From Leptospira kmetyi serovar Malaysia str. Bejo-Iso9 (lineage in GTDB: Bacteria > Spirochaetota > Leptospiria > Leptospirales > Leptospiraceae): a DNA stretch of 64,000 nucleotides. The translations under genes and the position numbers were made by a program. The stretch is taken from contig NZ_AHMP02000003.1 in assembly GCF_000243735.2 (NCBI RefSeq), forward strand, positions 1,575,001-1,639,000, written 5' to 3'. Under the pieces are notes generated by a model. It saw only the letters and a program-made list of their open reading frames with translations. It searched no databases and was not told the DNA's origin. This document shows positions 46,622 through 57,931 of this stretch, piece by piece; positions within the stretch are counted from its first letter, which is position 1, and each line of letters starts with the position of its first letter.

Positions 46622-47635
46622 ATGAAAGTTTATGAAATTCAAAATCAATTCGGATTGGAGAATTTAAAAATCGCGGATCGCCCCGATCCGACTCCCGGAC
46701 ACGGAGAAGTTCTCGTTCGTTTTAGAGCCGCTTCCTTAAACTACAGGGATTATCTGATGGCGATCGGAAAGTATAATCCGAAACAAAAACTTCCGTTGAT
46801 TCCTCTTTCGGACGGAGCCGGAGAAATCGCGGAAGTCGGTCCCGGCGTCACCAAATGGAAAGTCGGAGATAAGATTTGCGCGAACTTCGCTCAGACTTGG
46901 TTGGACGGCGCGCCGGATCATAGAATGCTTAAGAGCACCCTCGGCGGACCTCTCGATGGAACTCTTTGTCAGTATAGAATTTTTCCGGAAGAAGGAATCG
47001 TTCCAATGCCCGAGAATCTTTCCTTCGCCGAAGCCGCCACTCTTCCCTGTGCGGCGCTCACCGCTTACACCGCGATCGTAACGCACGGAAACATTCAACC
47101 GGGGGCGACCATAGTGGTTCAAGGAACCGGAGGAGTTTCCATATTCGCATTACAATTCGCTAAAATGATGGGATGCAGAGTCATCGCAACTTCTTCGAGC
47201 GACGAAAAACTCGAAAAGTGCAAGGCGCTCGGCGCGGACGAACTCATCAACTACAACGAAAAACCGAACTGGGAAAAAGAAGTCCGTAAAATCACGGATA
47301 TGAAAGGAGCCGATCTCGTCATCGAAGTCGGCGGCGCGGGAACTCTGCAAAAATCCATCTCAAGCACGAAACCTTGGGGAACGATCGCGTTGATCGGAGT
47401 ATTAGCCGGTGGAGAAAGCAACAACTTATCCCTCTTCCCGATTCTCATGCAGGGAATCCGCATCCAAGGAATCATCGTAGGAAGCAAAAGAAATTTCGAA
47501 GACATGAACATCGCGATCGGCACGAACAAAATCAAACCGGTCGTAGACGAAACGTTCTCCTTCGAGGAAGCTCCGATGGCGTTCGAAACTCTGAAGTCCG
47601 GAAAACATTTCGGCAAGGTTTGTATCGAAATTTAA
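46622..47635 (+). CDS. Zinc-free NAD(P)-dependent alcohol dehydrogenase/quinone oxidoreductase family protein
   Basis: 337 residues of the medium-chain dehydrogenase family. N-terminal catalytic fold: [24 protein letters not shown] and [25 protein letters not shown]. Rossmann fold: [51 protein letters not shown]. The catalytic zinc cysteine is replaced by Asn/Tyr (SLNYRDY), as in the quinone-oxidoreductase branch. Substrate unknown. Preceded by a 226-bp gap with no clear gene. Confidence 0.9.
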   Translation: MKVYEIQNQFGLENLKIADRPDPTPGHGEVLVRFRAASLNYRDYLMAIGKYNPKQKLPLIPLSDGAGEIAEVGPGVTKWKVGDKICANFAQTWLDGAPDHRMLKSTLGGPLDGTLCQYRIFPEEGIVPMPENLSFAEAATLPCAALTAYTAIVTHGNIQPGATIVVQGTGGVSIFALQFAKMMGCRVIATSSSDEKLEKCKALGADELINYNEKPNWEKEVRKITDMKGADLVIEVGGAGTLQKSISSTKPWGTIALIGVLAGGESNNLSLFPILMQGIRIQGIIVGSKRNFEDMNIAIGTNKIKPVVDETFSFEEAPMAFETLKSGKHFGKVCIEI

Positions 47636-47732
47636 TCGGACATTCCAAAAAAAGAATATAGACGCGCGGCGCGGAACTAGAAAACCAACGGGAACACGAA
47701 GGCAAGACCGGTTTCGCGAAACTGGCGAATTT

Positions 47733-48404
47733 TTAACCCGCGCGTTTGTCCGTTTTTCTGCGGATCTTATCTCCGGTCCACTGGATCAGTTGCACTAAAA
47801 TCACGAGAATCGCGACCGTAGCGAACATGATTCCGTCCTCGTAACGGTAATAACCGAAACGGATGGCGAGGTCTCCGATCCCTCCTCCGCCCACGATTCC
47901 CGCCATCGCCGAAAAACCCAAAAGACTGACCGTGGTCAAAGTGATTCCAGCGACGATTCCGGGTAACGCTTCCGGAATCAGAATCTCTCGTATAATCAAT
48001 GTTAGGCTGGCTCCCGTCGCGACCGACGCTTCCAAAACCCCTTCCGGAATTTCTCGAAGAGCGGATTCCACAAGTCTTGCTAAGAATGGAATCGCCGCAA
48101 CGGACAAAGGAACCGAAGCCGCGATCGGCCCGATCGTGGTTCCGGTGATCCATTGAGTCAAGGGAAGAAGCGCGACCAAAAGAATCACGAACGGAACCGA
48201 GCGAACCACGTTTGCAATCGTGTTCAAAACGGAATGAACGATTCTATTGCGGATAAAAATTCCCTTGTCGGTCAGATAAATCAGAAGTCCGAGAGGAATT
48301 CCGAAAAGAATCGAAATGGAAAGCGAAATTCCCACCATCCAAAACGTTTGGACAAATGCCTTTGCGAATTCGTCCATCGGAAGATTTTCGAATATTAGAT
48401 TCAT
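47733..48404 (-). CDS. metI: Methionine ABC transporter permease
   Basis: 223 residues, five or six transmembrane helices, with family motif RSVPFVILLVALLPLTQWITGT and the EAA-type loop ESALREIPEGVLEASVATGASLTLIIREILIPEALPGIVAG. Its ATG overlaps the metN stop by 4 bp, so translation is coupled. With MetN and MetQ it makes the high-affinity methionine importer. The gene is last in the metQ-metN-metI order. Confidence 0.94.
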   Translation of the reverse strand: MNLIFENLPMDEFAKAFVQTFWMVGISLSISILFGIPLGLLIYLTDKGIFIRNRIVHSVLNTIANVVRSVPFVILLVALLPLTQWITGTTIGPIAASVPLSVAAIPFLARLVESALREIPEGVLEASVATGASLTLIIREILIPEALPGIVAGITLTTVSLLGFSAMAGIVGGGGIGDLAIRFGYYRYEDGIMFATVAILVILVQLIQWTGDKIRRKTDKRAG

Positions 48405-49189
48405 GGAATACGATTCTCCGCGAAAGTTTTGGAATCGTAAAAGGATCCGAGAATCTTTTTGGCGGCTTCCGACTTAGGGTTCGCAAAAAAAGAATGCGTA
48501 TCATCGAGTTCCACGATTTTTCCACGATCCATGATCGCGGTTCGATCACAGATTTCCCGGACCACTTCCATTTCGTGCGTTACCACCAAAATCGTAATCG
48601 AAAGGGTTTCGCGGATCTGTTTCAAAAGTTTTAATATGGATCGGGTCGTTTCCGGATCGAGCGCCGAAGTAGGCTCGTCGCATAACAAAAGTTCGGGATG
48701 ATTGGCCAAAGCCCTTGCGATTCCCACCCTTTGTTTTTGACCGCCGCTGAGTTGCGCGGGATAAACGGTTTCCTTTTCGGGGATTTCCACCAAGGTCAAA
48801 AGTTCACGCACCCTTCTCGCGATTTCCGCTTTGCCGGTTCCGGAGACCTTTAAAGGAAACGCGATGTTATCGAATACGGTTCGATTGGACGCGAGATGAA
48901 ACTGCTGGAAAACCATTCCGATCTTTTGTCTGTGCCGTCTTAAATTCTTACCTTGAAGATCGGTGATGTCCGAACCGTCCAAAAGAATACGACCTCCATC
49001 CGGTCGTTCCAATAAATTAGGAAAACGTAATAGAGTGCTCTTTCCGGCTCCGGTCGTTCCGATGATGCCGAAAATTTCTCCCTTTTCGATTTCGAGACTT
49101 ACGCGGTCCACGGCCGAAAAGGTGTTTCCCTTTCCTAAGGAAAAGGTTTTGGAGACTTCTTTAAATTCTAAAAAAGGAATGCGCGACAT
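48401..49189 (-). CDS. metN: Methionine ABC transporter ATP-binding protein, without the C-terminal regulatory domain
   Basis: 262 residues. Walker A GTTGAGKST, Q-loop region GMVFQQFHLASNRTVFDNIAFPL, signature LSGGQKQRV, Walker B LLLCDEPTSALD and H-loop VVTHEMEV. Characterised MetN proteins carry a further NIL/ACT-like domain of about 80-90 residues that senses methionine and inhibits transport. Here the protein ends soon after EAAKKILGSFYDSKTFAENRIP, so that domain is missing. Coupled to metI by a 4-bp overlap. Confidence 0.93.
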   Translation of the reverse strand: MSRIPFLEFKEVSKTFSLGKGNTFSAVDRVSLEIEKGEIFGIIGTTGAGKSTLLRFPNLLERPDGGRILLDGSDITDLQGKNLRRHRQKIGMVFQQFHLASNRTVFDNIAFPLKVSGTGKAEIARRVRELLTLVEIPEKETVYPAQLSGGQKQRVGIARALANHPELLLCDEPTSALDPETTRSILKLLKQIRETLSITILVVTHEMEVVREICDRTAIMDRGKIVELDDTHSFFANPKSEAAKKILGSFYDSKTFAENRIP

Positions 49190-49267
49190 GAATCAGAACA
49201 ATCTCTTGGGAGCGCCCTTGCTTTGAAAGAAAAAGACGCTCCACAAACGAGACAAAGAAGAATTTAT

Positions 49268-50104
49268 TTACTTCTTGTTCAAAAGCCAATCCGGTTTTTG
49301 AAAGCCTTGAAAGTCCGTGTCGATCACCTTTGCAAACTCGGGAGAATGAACGGACTCGATCAGATCCTTAGCGAAAGGAACGTCTTTTTCGTTGGAACGA
49401 ACCACGAGGATGTTCTTGTGTTCTTCCGCGAGGGTTTCCAATTTGATCGCCTTTGTCAGATCCAAACCGGAAGCGATCGCAAAATTTCCGTTCACGGCGG
49501 CGAGTTCCGCGCTTTCCAGAGATCTCGGAAGTTGAGCGGCTTCCAGAGGACGCAGATCGAGTTTTTTCGGATTGTCGGTCACGTCCGCAAGCGAAACCTT
49601 TGCGGGATTCGCATCCGGAGACACTTTCAATAATCCTAATTCTTGAAACAACTTCAACGCTCTCAACTGATTGGTCGGGTCGTTCGGAAGAGTGATCGTT
49701 CCTCCGTTCGGAACCGCTTGAACCGTTTTACTCTTTCCGGCGAAAATCGCCATCGGCGCGGTTGGAACCGAAACGATCGGAGAAAGATTCAGATTCTTAT
49801 CCTTGGAAAACTTATTCAGATAAACGGTATGTTGGAAAAGGTTCGCGTCTATATCACCGTTTTCTAATGCAAGATTCGGTTGGATATAATCGCTGAATTC
49901 CACGATCTCGATCTTATAACCCTTCTTGATCAGATTCGGGAACACCGCCTTTTTCAAAAGGTCTCCGTAGGGTCCGGGGCAAATTCCGATCTTTAAGGAT
50001 TTGCGATCGCCTGGAAGTTGGGGCGCGCCCGCCTTTTTACAAACGGCGGTCGAAAAGAAAATCGAAGCCGATAAAAGAATCAAACCGAGTCGAATGGATT
50101 TCAT
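49268..50104 (-). CDS. metQ: Methionine-binding lipoprotein
   Basis: 278 residues, NlpA family. Signal peptide with lipobox TAVC. Binding-protein motifs: KIGICPGPYGDLLKKAVFPNLIKKGYKIEIVEFSDYIQPNLALENGDIDANLFQHTVYLNKF and GGTITLPNDPTNQLRALKLFQELGLLKV. Delivers methionine (possibly D-methionine) to MetNI. A ribosome site AAAGGTGAAT precedes the ATG at 50104. No SAM riboswitch is seen upstream. First gene of the met operon, with 78 bp to metN. Confidence 0.94.
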   Translation of the reverse strand: MKSIRLGLILLSASIFFSTAVCKKAGAPQLPGDRKSLKIGICPGPYGDLLKKAVFPNLIKKGYKIEIVEFSDYIQPNLALENGDIDANLFQHTVYLNKFSKDKNLNLSPIVSVPTAPMAIFAGKSKTVQAVPNGGTITLPNDPTNQLRALKLFQELGLLKVSPDANPAKVSLADVTDNPKKLDLRPLEAAQLPRSLESAELAAVNGNFAIASGLDLTKAIKLETLAEEHKNILVVRSNEKDVPFAKDLIESVHSPEFAKVIDTDFQGFQKPDWLLNKK

Positions 50105-50194
50105 CGTTTATATTCACCTTTGCTAAATTTGAAAATGGATTACGAAACAAAAAACCTGTCAGCGACGCTCGTGCAAGTCGCTTTAAAATTTTTC

Positions 50195-51448
50195 CTAAAA
50201 TTTTCTATCTCCGCCGTTCACAAGACGATTCCCAAAAAGAATTCCCGGAATTAAACCGAACGCAAACACAAAACCGGAAAGCGAACCGGCTGAGATTCCC
50301 GAAAAAAAAGCGCCGAAGGTGCAACCCACAGAAACGCAGGCGCCCCAGCCTAAAAAAATTCCTCCGAACCAATAGATCAAAGTTTTTCTGCCCGGCAATT
50401 CCGGAATCGAAAAATGAAATTGAGAAGAGGCCAAAGAGGAAACGAAAGAACCCGCGATCAAAGAAAGCGTAAAGACCGCGTTGATCGTCAAAGCGTGAAC
50501 CTCTTGTTTTGTCGCGCAACCCGCGATCGAATCCAAACCGTAAAGACGATCCGGAAGAATTCCGAACGAGCTCGCAAGAGTTCTGGAAATTCTCCCCAAC
50601 TCGGAAGTCACGCCCAAAGGACGAACCCGAAGATAATAAAGAATCGAAATCAAACCCACTAAGATTCCTCCGATCCAAGAAGGCCAACGACCTTCGAACA
50701 GAACGTTTGGAAACTGATTTCCGTAAGAATGTAAGGTTTCGTTCGATTCTTTTTTTGCATCGGGAACGATTCCGTTTCGGGAAATCGCAAACGCGGAGAC
50801 AGCAAGAACGAAAAGAATCAAAAGCAGACTTCCCGCATAACCGAGACGTTGCGGCAACCAGATCACCGGGGCCTCCGCGATCCAAAGACTGTAAAAGGAA
50901 TTCCAGGTTAAAAAGCCGAGAATAAATCCGAACACAACGCCGACTAACGTGGGGATCGAACCGAACGAACCTTCCGCGATCCGATACAGATGACCGCTGA
51001 TGCACGAACCGGAAACGACCATTCCCAACCCGAAGGAAAAACCTCCGAGCAAAAGATGAACGTGAACCGGCCCGACGAAAGCGTTCGGCGGAAGATAACC
51101 CGCGTTAGGTGAAGGAATCCACGCCTCGAACACCGCGAAGGTGCCGATCGTGGAAACTGCGATCGCCGTCAAAATTCCGAGCGTCCCTCTTGGATCCTTC
51201 TCCCGGTAATAATCCCGAAAATTGCAGAAGAAACAGAACCTCGATCTCTGCATCACAAACCCGAGTGCGGAACCCGCCAGCACGCTCACCGAAAACTCCC
51301 TTCCGAAACTTTCGGAAGAATGAAACCAATACGCCGTCGCCAGAAGAAGGAGAAACAACGTCCCCGAAAGAATCTTTCCGATTCCTCCGGGATTTGGTAA
51401 ATCCTTTCCGGCTTCGATCGAACTCAGTTCGAGAAGATCCACGTCCAT
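50195..51448 (-). CDS. YeeE/YedE-family sulfur (thiosulfate) transporter
   Basis: 417 residues, about ten transmembrane helices. Conserved cysteine motifs of the TsuA/YeeE family are present: RSRFCFFCNFRD, VSGSCISGHLYR, IAGCATKQEVHALT and SVGCTFGAFFSGISAGSLSGF. Family members import thiosulfate or related sulfur species through cysteine relays. It starts 16 bp after an exported rhodanese gene, so transport of a sulfane-sulfur compound is likely. Start at ATG 51448. Confidence 0.9.
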   Translation of the reverse strand: MDVDLLELSSIEAGKDLPNPGGIGKILSGTLFLLLLATAYWFHSSESFGREFSVSVLAGSALGFVMQRSRFCFFCNFRDYYREKDPRGTLGILTAIAVSTIGTFAVFEAWIPSPNAGYLPPNAFVGPVHVHLLLGGFSFGLGMVVSGSCISGHLYRIAEGSFGSIPTLVGVVFGFILGFLTWNSFYSLWIAEAPVIWLPQRLGYAGSLLLILFVLAVSAFAISRNGIVPDAKKESNETLHSYGNQFPNVLFEGRWPSWIGGILVGLISILYYLRVRPLGVTSELGRISRTLASSFGILPDRLYGLDSIAGCATKQEVHALTINAVFTLSLIAGSFVSSLASSQFHFSIPELPGRKTLIYWFGGIFLGWGACVSVGCTFGAFFSGISAGSLSGFVFAFGLIPGILFGNRLVNGGDRKF

Positions 51449-51464
51449 ATTCGCCTAACAATGA

Positions 51465-52385
51465 TTATTTTCCGGTCCACACGGTTCCGGACGGATTGTC
51501 GATGGGAACTCCCACCGCGTTTCCGTATTCCGTCCAAGACCCGTCGTATTGTTTCGCGTCGTAACCCAAAAGTTTTGCTAATACGAACCAGGAATGGCTG
51601 GAGCGTTCTCCGATTCTGCAATAGACGATCACGGGCTTGCTTCCGTCGACTCCGACTTCCGCGTATAACTTTTTCAGATCCACGACGGATTTAAAGGTTC
51701 CGTCTTCCGCGTTCACAGCCTTTGCCCAAGGAACGTTGACCGCACCCGGAACATGGCCGGCGCGGATCGCAAGTTCTTGAATCCCGGAAGGAGCGATGAT
51801 CTTACCGCTGTATTCGTCCGGAGAACGAATATCTAAAAGAACGGTTTTGTTTTTGGAGTCCACCGCTTTCAAAACGTCCGGAAGTTTCGCTCTGAGTTTT
51901 TTATTCTCGCTCGAGATTTTATAAACGGAAGCGGCCACGCTCGGAGTTTCGGTGGAGAAGGGTTTCTTATCCAGTTCCCATTTTTTACGTCCGCCGTTTA
52001 AGATACGAACGTCCTTATGACCGTAGAGTGAAAAGATCCACGCGCCCCACGTCGCGAACCAATTGTTGTTATCTCCGTAAAGAACCACAATGGAATCGTT
52101 CGAGATTCCCGAAGAGGAAAGAAGTTTGGAGAATTTTTCTGCGGAGACAATGTCCCTTCTCGGTTGATCCACGAGATCGGTATGCCAACGAAAATTCAAC
52201 GCGCCCTTGATATGTCCTTTTTCATACACACCCGGATCCACGCTTACTTCCACGATTTTTACTTTAGGATTTTCTAAATTTTGCAACAGCCAATCCGTGC
52301 TGACGAGAACCTCGTCGGCTCCGGCAAACAAAGCACCGATCGGAAAGAGCAGAATCAAAACGAATGAAAGCCAACTTCGCTTCAT
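51465..52385 (-). CDS. sseA: Exported thiosulfate/mercaptopyruvate sulfurtransferase (tandem rhodanese)
   Basis: 306 residues. Signal peptide (LSFVLILLFPIGALFAGA). Two rhodanese domains: the first, inactive-type, has PRRDIVSAEKFSKLLSSSGISNDSIVVLYGD; the second has the catalytic loop VIVYCRIGERSSHSWFV with the persulfide Cys, close to TST-type CRxGxR(S/T). Domain interface motif GAPSVA-like is replaced by ETPSVAAS. The mature enzyme sits in the periplasm. ATG 52385 has a GGGAGG ribosome site. Forms an operon with the YeeE-type transporter. Confidence 0.9.
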   Translation of the reverse strand: MKRSWLSFVLILLFPIGALFAGADEVLVSTDWLLQNLENPKVKIVEVSVDPGVYEKGHIKGALNFRWHTDLVDQPRRDIVSAEKFSKLLSSSGISNDSIVVLYGDNNNWFATWGAWIFSLYGHKDVRILNGGRKKWELDKKPFSTETPSVAASVYKISSENKKLRAKLPDVLKAVDSKNKTVLLDIRSPDEYSGKIIAPSGIQELAIRAGHVPGAVNVPWAKAVNAEDGTFKSVVDLKKLYAEVGVDGSKPVIVYCRIGERSSHSWFVLAKLLGYDAKQYDGSWTEYGNAVGVPIDNPSGTVWTGK

Positions 52386-52822
52386 AAGAATACCTCCCGT
52401 TTTTTAGAAAAAGATTTCGGATTTCTCCTGAACTTTGAGCAAGAATACAATTTCTAAGATTGCAATCATTTTTCTGTTTTAACGGATTATTTTTCTTAAA
52501 AATTAAATTTGAATGCGGAGTTCCGACCGTAGAAGTGAAGTATATTGAGAATTCTGAAAAGGATCTTGTACGAACCGTTCTAAAATCATTCTTTGTTAAA
52601 GAATCAAAGGACTTAGGAGTTCCCACAAAATCATCGCGGCTTGTGAAGAGTTCCCGCACAAATCCGAGCAAAAGCTCCCATTCATTTTATTAAATTTTTG
52701 TCTGCTATAACAAATACTTCTTGCGTCTAAAGAATGAAACATTCTTCATCGTACTAAAAAAGACTTTTTCCAAATCAATCCATGATTACGATCTGGAAAT
52801 CTTTCGGGGGACGTTATACGCC
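52386..52822. other. Intergenic region between sseA and the TfdA-like gene
   Basis: An AT-rich 437-bp gap holding the divergent promoters. Three scattered copies of an AGTTCC-containing word occur (about 52517, 52616 and 52651; the last two as AGTTCCC.CA), a kind of short dispersed motif I associate with Leptospira intergenic DNA. I see no gene here. Confidence 0.4.
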
Positions 52823-53977
<1,155 letters not shown>

Positions 53978-53980
53978 AAC

Positions 53981-54910
53981 ATGCACGAGTTGGACGCAGT
54001 TCGGATTAATTTCAACGAAAACGGTTTAGCTTTATTGAATCTTCTTTTGGGATTGATCATGTATGGGATCGCTCTCGAACTTAAATTGGAAGATTTTAAA
54101 CTGCTTTTTGAAAGACCGAAGGCGTCCCTCACGGGAATTCTTTCCCAGTTCGTTCTTTTTCCGTTCGCGACGTATCTTCTGCTTTGGATTTTAAACCCGC
54201 CGCCCGGAGTCGCTCTTGGAATGCTTCTTGTTGCGGCTTGTCCCGGAGGAAACATTTCGAACTTCATTACGCTTCTCGCAAAGGGAAACACGGCTCTTTC
54301 CATTTCGTTGACCGCGTTTTCTTCCGCGCTCGCGATCTTTGCGACGCCTTTTAATTTTTTCTTTTGGGGAAATTTATATCCTCCGGTTCACGCGGCTTTA
54401 AAGGAAATCTCCCTCAATCCTTGGGACGTATTTAAGGCGATCCTCGTGATCTTGGTAATCCCGATCATCCTCGGTCTTTTGACAAAAAGATATTTACCGA
54501 AGGTCACTGCAAAGATCGAAAAGCCGATCAAAATTCTTTCCGCTTTGATCTTCGCGGCGTTTTTAGTCATCGCTCTTGCGGCCAATTTCCAGATCTTTTT
54601 AAAGGTGATTCATAGAGTCTTTCTTTACGTTTTTCTAATGAACTCGGTGGGATTTCTCCTGGGTTATTACTTCGCAAAACTCATGCGACTCGACGAAAAG
54701 GACGCTCGTTGTATATCCATCGAAACCGGAATTCAAAACTCGGGGCTCGGCCTTGTGTTGATCTTCGCGTTTTTCGGAGGTCAGGGAAGTATGGCCATCA
54801 TCGCCGCAACCTGGGGAATTTGGCACGCGATCGCGGGTGTGACTCTCGCTTGGTTCTGGTCCAAGAGAACGGCTTCGTTAAACGTTCAAGCGATTTCGAA
54901 AGGTTATTGA
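53981..54910 (+). CDS. BASS-family symporter, second copy
   Basis: 309 residues with about nine transmembrane helices. Core: [65 protein letters not shown] and [36 protein letters not shown]. Related to, but clearly diverged from, the copy at 35698. ATG lies 3 bp after the dioxygenase stop. Its end overlaps the end of the converging trhO gene by 7 bp. Confidence 0.92.
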   Translation: MHELDAVRINFNENGLALLNLLLGLIMYGIALELKLEDFKLLFERPKASLTGILSQFVLFPFATYLLLWILNPPPGVALGMLLVAACPGGNISNFITLLAKGNTALSISLTAFSSALAIFATPFNFFFWGNLYPPVHAALKEISLNPWDVFKAILVILVIPIILGLLTKRYLPKVTAKIEKPIKILSALIFAAFLVIALAANFQIFLKVIHRVFLYVFLMNSVGFLLGYYFAKLMRLDEKDARCISIETGIQNSGLGLVLIFAFFGGQGSMAIIAATWGIWHAIAGVTLAWFWSKRTASLNVQAISKGY

Positions 54911-55989
54911 TTCCGATAGAGTTCGGAAACTTTCGGACGGATTCTCGACTTCGTAAAAAAACGATTCTCGTTCAACTTTCCTTTGCGGATTTCCTTTTGT
55001 TCTTCCTTGGAAAGATGAAGAACCGTTCTACATTCTTCCGTGCAACAACCTTCGAACTTTTCGGAACAACTTTCGCATTGTATAAAAAGAATATGACATC
55101 CGGGATTCGCACAGTTTACGTGACGATCGCTTTTTTCTCCGCATTGGTGACAGGTTGAAATGATTTCGTTTCCGATCGCTTCCTGCAATCTTCCGTCGAA
55201 CACGAAGTTCTTTCCTTTGAACTTGGATTCGAGTCCCTTGTCCGCGACTTCGTGCGCGTATGCGATGATCCCGCCGTGAAGCTGGTTGACGTCCTTGTAA
55301 CCGTGGTGTTTGAGCCAAGCGCTGGCTTTTTCGCAACGGATTCCGCCGGTGCAGTACATTAGAATTTTCTGATCTTCTTTACCGTTTAAAAGTTCCAGGA
55401 GCATTTGCATCTCCTCGCGGAACGTATCGGACTGAGGAAGAATGGCGTTTTCGAAATGACCGATCTCGCTTTCGTAATGATTCCGTACGTCGACTACGAT
55501 GGACTTTCCGTCCTCAAGATAACGATTGAATTCTTCCGCGGAAAGATGAGTTCCCACGTTAGTCACATCGAAGGTTCCGTCCTCCAATCCGTCCGCTACG
55601 ATTTTTTTTCGAACCTTAAGATCCAGTTTTAAAAAGGAACCGTGATCGTCCTGAACGGCGATCTTAAACGGCATGTCCTTGAATTCTTTTCTCGAATCCA
55701 AATTCTCCCTAAAAGAATTCAGATTGTGAGAAGGAACCGAAAGTTGCGCGTTGATTCCTTCGTGAGCGATGTAAATTCTTCCCAAAACACCGAGCGCGTC
55801 CCACTCGGCGTAAAGACGATTTCTCAGTTCGTCCGGATTTTCCAAAATGACATAACGATAAAAGGAAAGAGTGGTTCTCGTAAAATTCTCGGCTTCGAGA
55901 CGTTTTTTAAGAATCTCTTTTCCGTAGATATTATGAAGAGGTCGTCTTTTAGTTTCGCTCTTCTTTTGAGAATCGTCGCGATCAGCCAT
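54904..55989 (-). CDS. trhO: tRNA uridine(34) hydroxylase, rhodanese-like
   Basis: 361 residues. TrhO (YceA) makes 5-hydroxyuridine at wobble position 34 of tRNAs, the first step to cmo5U or mo5U. The N-terminal acylphosphatase-like domain ([39 protein letters not shown]) precedes a rhodanese domain with [33 protein letters not shown]-terminal Cys-rich extension ([29 protein letters not shown]) is likely zinc-binding and typical of the longer family members. Single gene; converges with the BASS gene. Confidence 0.94.
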   Translation of the reverse strand: MADRDDSQKKSETKRRPLHNIYGKEILKKRLEAENFTRTTLSFYRYVILENPDELRNRLYAEWDALGVLGRIYIAHEGINAQLSVPSHNLNSFRENLDSRKEFKDMPFKIAVQDDHGSFLKLDLKVRKKIVADGLEDGTFDVTNVGTHLSAEEFNRYLEDGKSIVVDVRNHYESEIGHFENAILPQSDTFREEMQMLLELLNGKEDQKILMYCTGGIRCEKASAWLKHHGYKDVNQLHGGIIAYAHEVADKGLESKFKGKNFVFDGRLQEAIGNEIISTCHQCGEKSDRHVNCANPGCHILFIQCESCSEKFEGCCTEECRTVLHLSKEEQKEIRKGKLNENRFFTKSRIRPKVSELYRNQ

Positions 55990-56112
55990 ACATTCTTAAC
56001 TCTGAAATTTAGACCGTTCTTGACAAGCCTTTCTTCTACGAAACCTCGCTTCGATTCCGAGTTTCCTTATCCTCTAAGTCACGAGTTCCGAAATAAAATT
56101 CGGCGTTGCCGT

Positions 56113-56793
56113 TTAAGAATTTTCATAGATTCTTTTTCCGTCGAGTTTATGACCCGCGATCGCGATCAACGTATATAGGAACAAGGCTTGGATCGCAAAC
56201 GCATAGATGTTTTCGGGAACGGGAGCGAAGGGATTGATCAGAATCAACGAAAGAAAAACTCCGGCGAGCGTCGTCATTCCCCACTTGCCCGCAAATCCTT
56301 CTCCTTGTTTACTTCCTTTTAAATAATAAGCGAAGGAAAGAACGGTCAACGCAACTTCGATTCCCACCGTCAGCCAGAGATTGTTCCAAAGACCGAATCC
56401 CAACTTCGTTCCCGCGTCCGTAAAAACGGGAAGATCGGGAGTATGTACGGGAAGGTCCAAAATATAATGCGACATCACGGAAAGGGCCACCGCGAGAGGA
56501 ATCTTCCATCTCTGCGCTCCGCTTTCTCGGTTCGTAAGAAAGTAAAAAAGAACGAACGCGAAGACGGACCAAAGAACGCCCGCCACCAAACTATGCGTAT
56601 ACGGCATATAATAAAGATCGAACGGATTGCTCGCGGTAAATCCGGGAACGAGTCTCATATGTTCGATCCCGATCATGATGAAGATCATAAATAAAAAATC
56701 CACGAACTGAACTCCGACGAGCAGGGACCAAAACGGAGTTTTAGGAACGGCTTTTTTGAGCGCGAACGCGACGCTGTAATGTCCGATAAACAT
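56113..56793 (-). CDS. YdjM-like integral membrane protein (metal-dependent hydrolase family)
   Basis: 226 residues from ATG 56793, which has a GGAGAG ribosome site; the frame opens at 56847 without one. Six hydrophobic segments. The conserved polar sites of the family are present: MFIGHYSVAFALKK, PYTHSLVAGVLW and LSVMSHYILDLPVHTPD, containing His/Asp residues thought to bind metal. Family function is poorly known. Single gene; upstream region holds the divergent lipoprotein gene. Confidence 0.8.
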   Translation of the reverse strand: MFIGHYSVAFALKKAVPKTPFWSLLVGVQFVDFLFMIFIMIGIEHMRLVPGFTASNPFDLYYMPYTHSLVAGVLWSVFAFVLFYFLTNRESGAQRWKIPLAVALSVMSHYILDLPVHTPDLPVFTDAGTKLGFGLWNNLWLTVGIEVALTVLSFAYYLKGSKQGEGFAGKWGMTTLAGVFLSLILINPFAPVPENIYAFAIQALFLYTLIAIAGHKLDGKRIYENS

Positions 56794-56995
56794 AGAATTC
56801 TCTCCACATAAATAGGATTTGAACCGCGTAGAATTCCACACCGGCAAAGAATGGAAGTCAATCCTTTCCCGAGGCTTTTAAAGTCGTTTTTCAATTTTTC
56901 AAACGGCTTCACTTCGCGTTATCGAAAAACGCGGGAACTTGAAAAAGATACTTTACGGTCTCGGGTTAAAAGGGATTCTAAGTTTCGGAACTTTT

Positions 56996-57928
<933 letters not shown>

Positions 57929-57931
57929 GTT

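Noticed and set aside
50105..50194. Possible SAM riboswitch upstream of metQ
   Set aside because: The short leader has no SAM-I/SAM-II core motifs; only a weak hairpin (AGCGAC/GTCGCT) is present.
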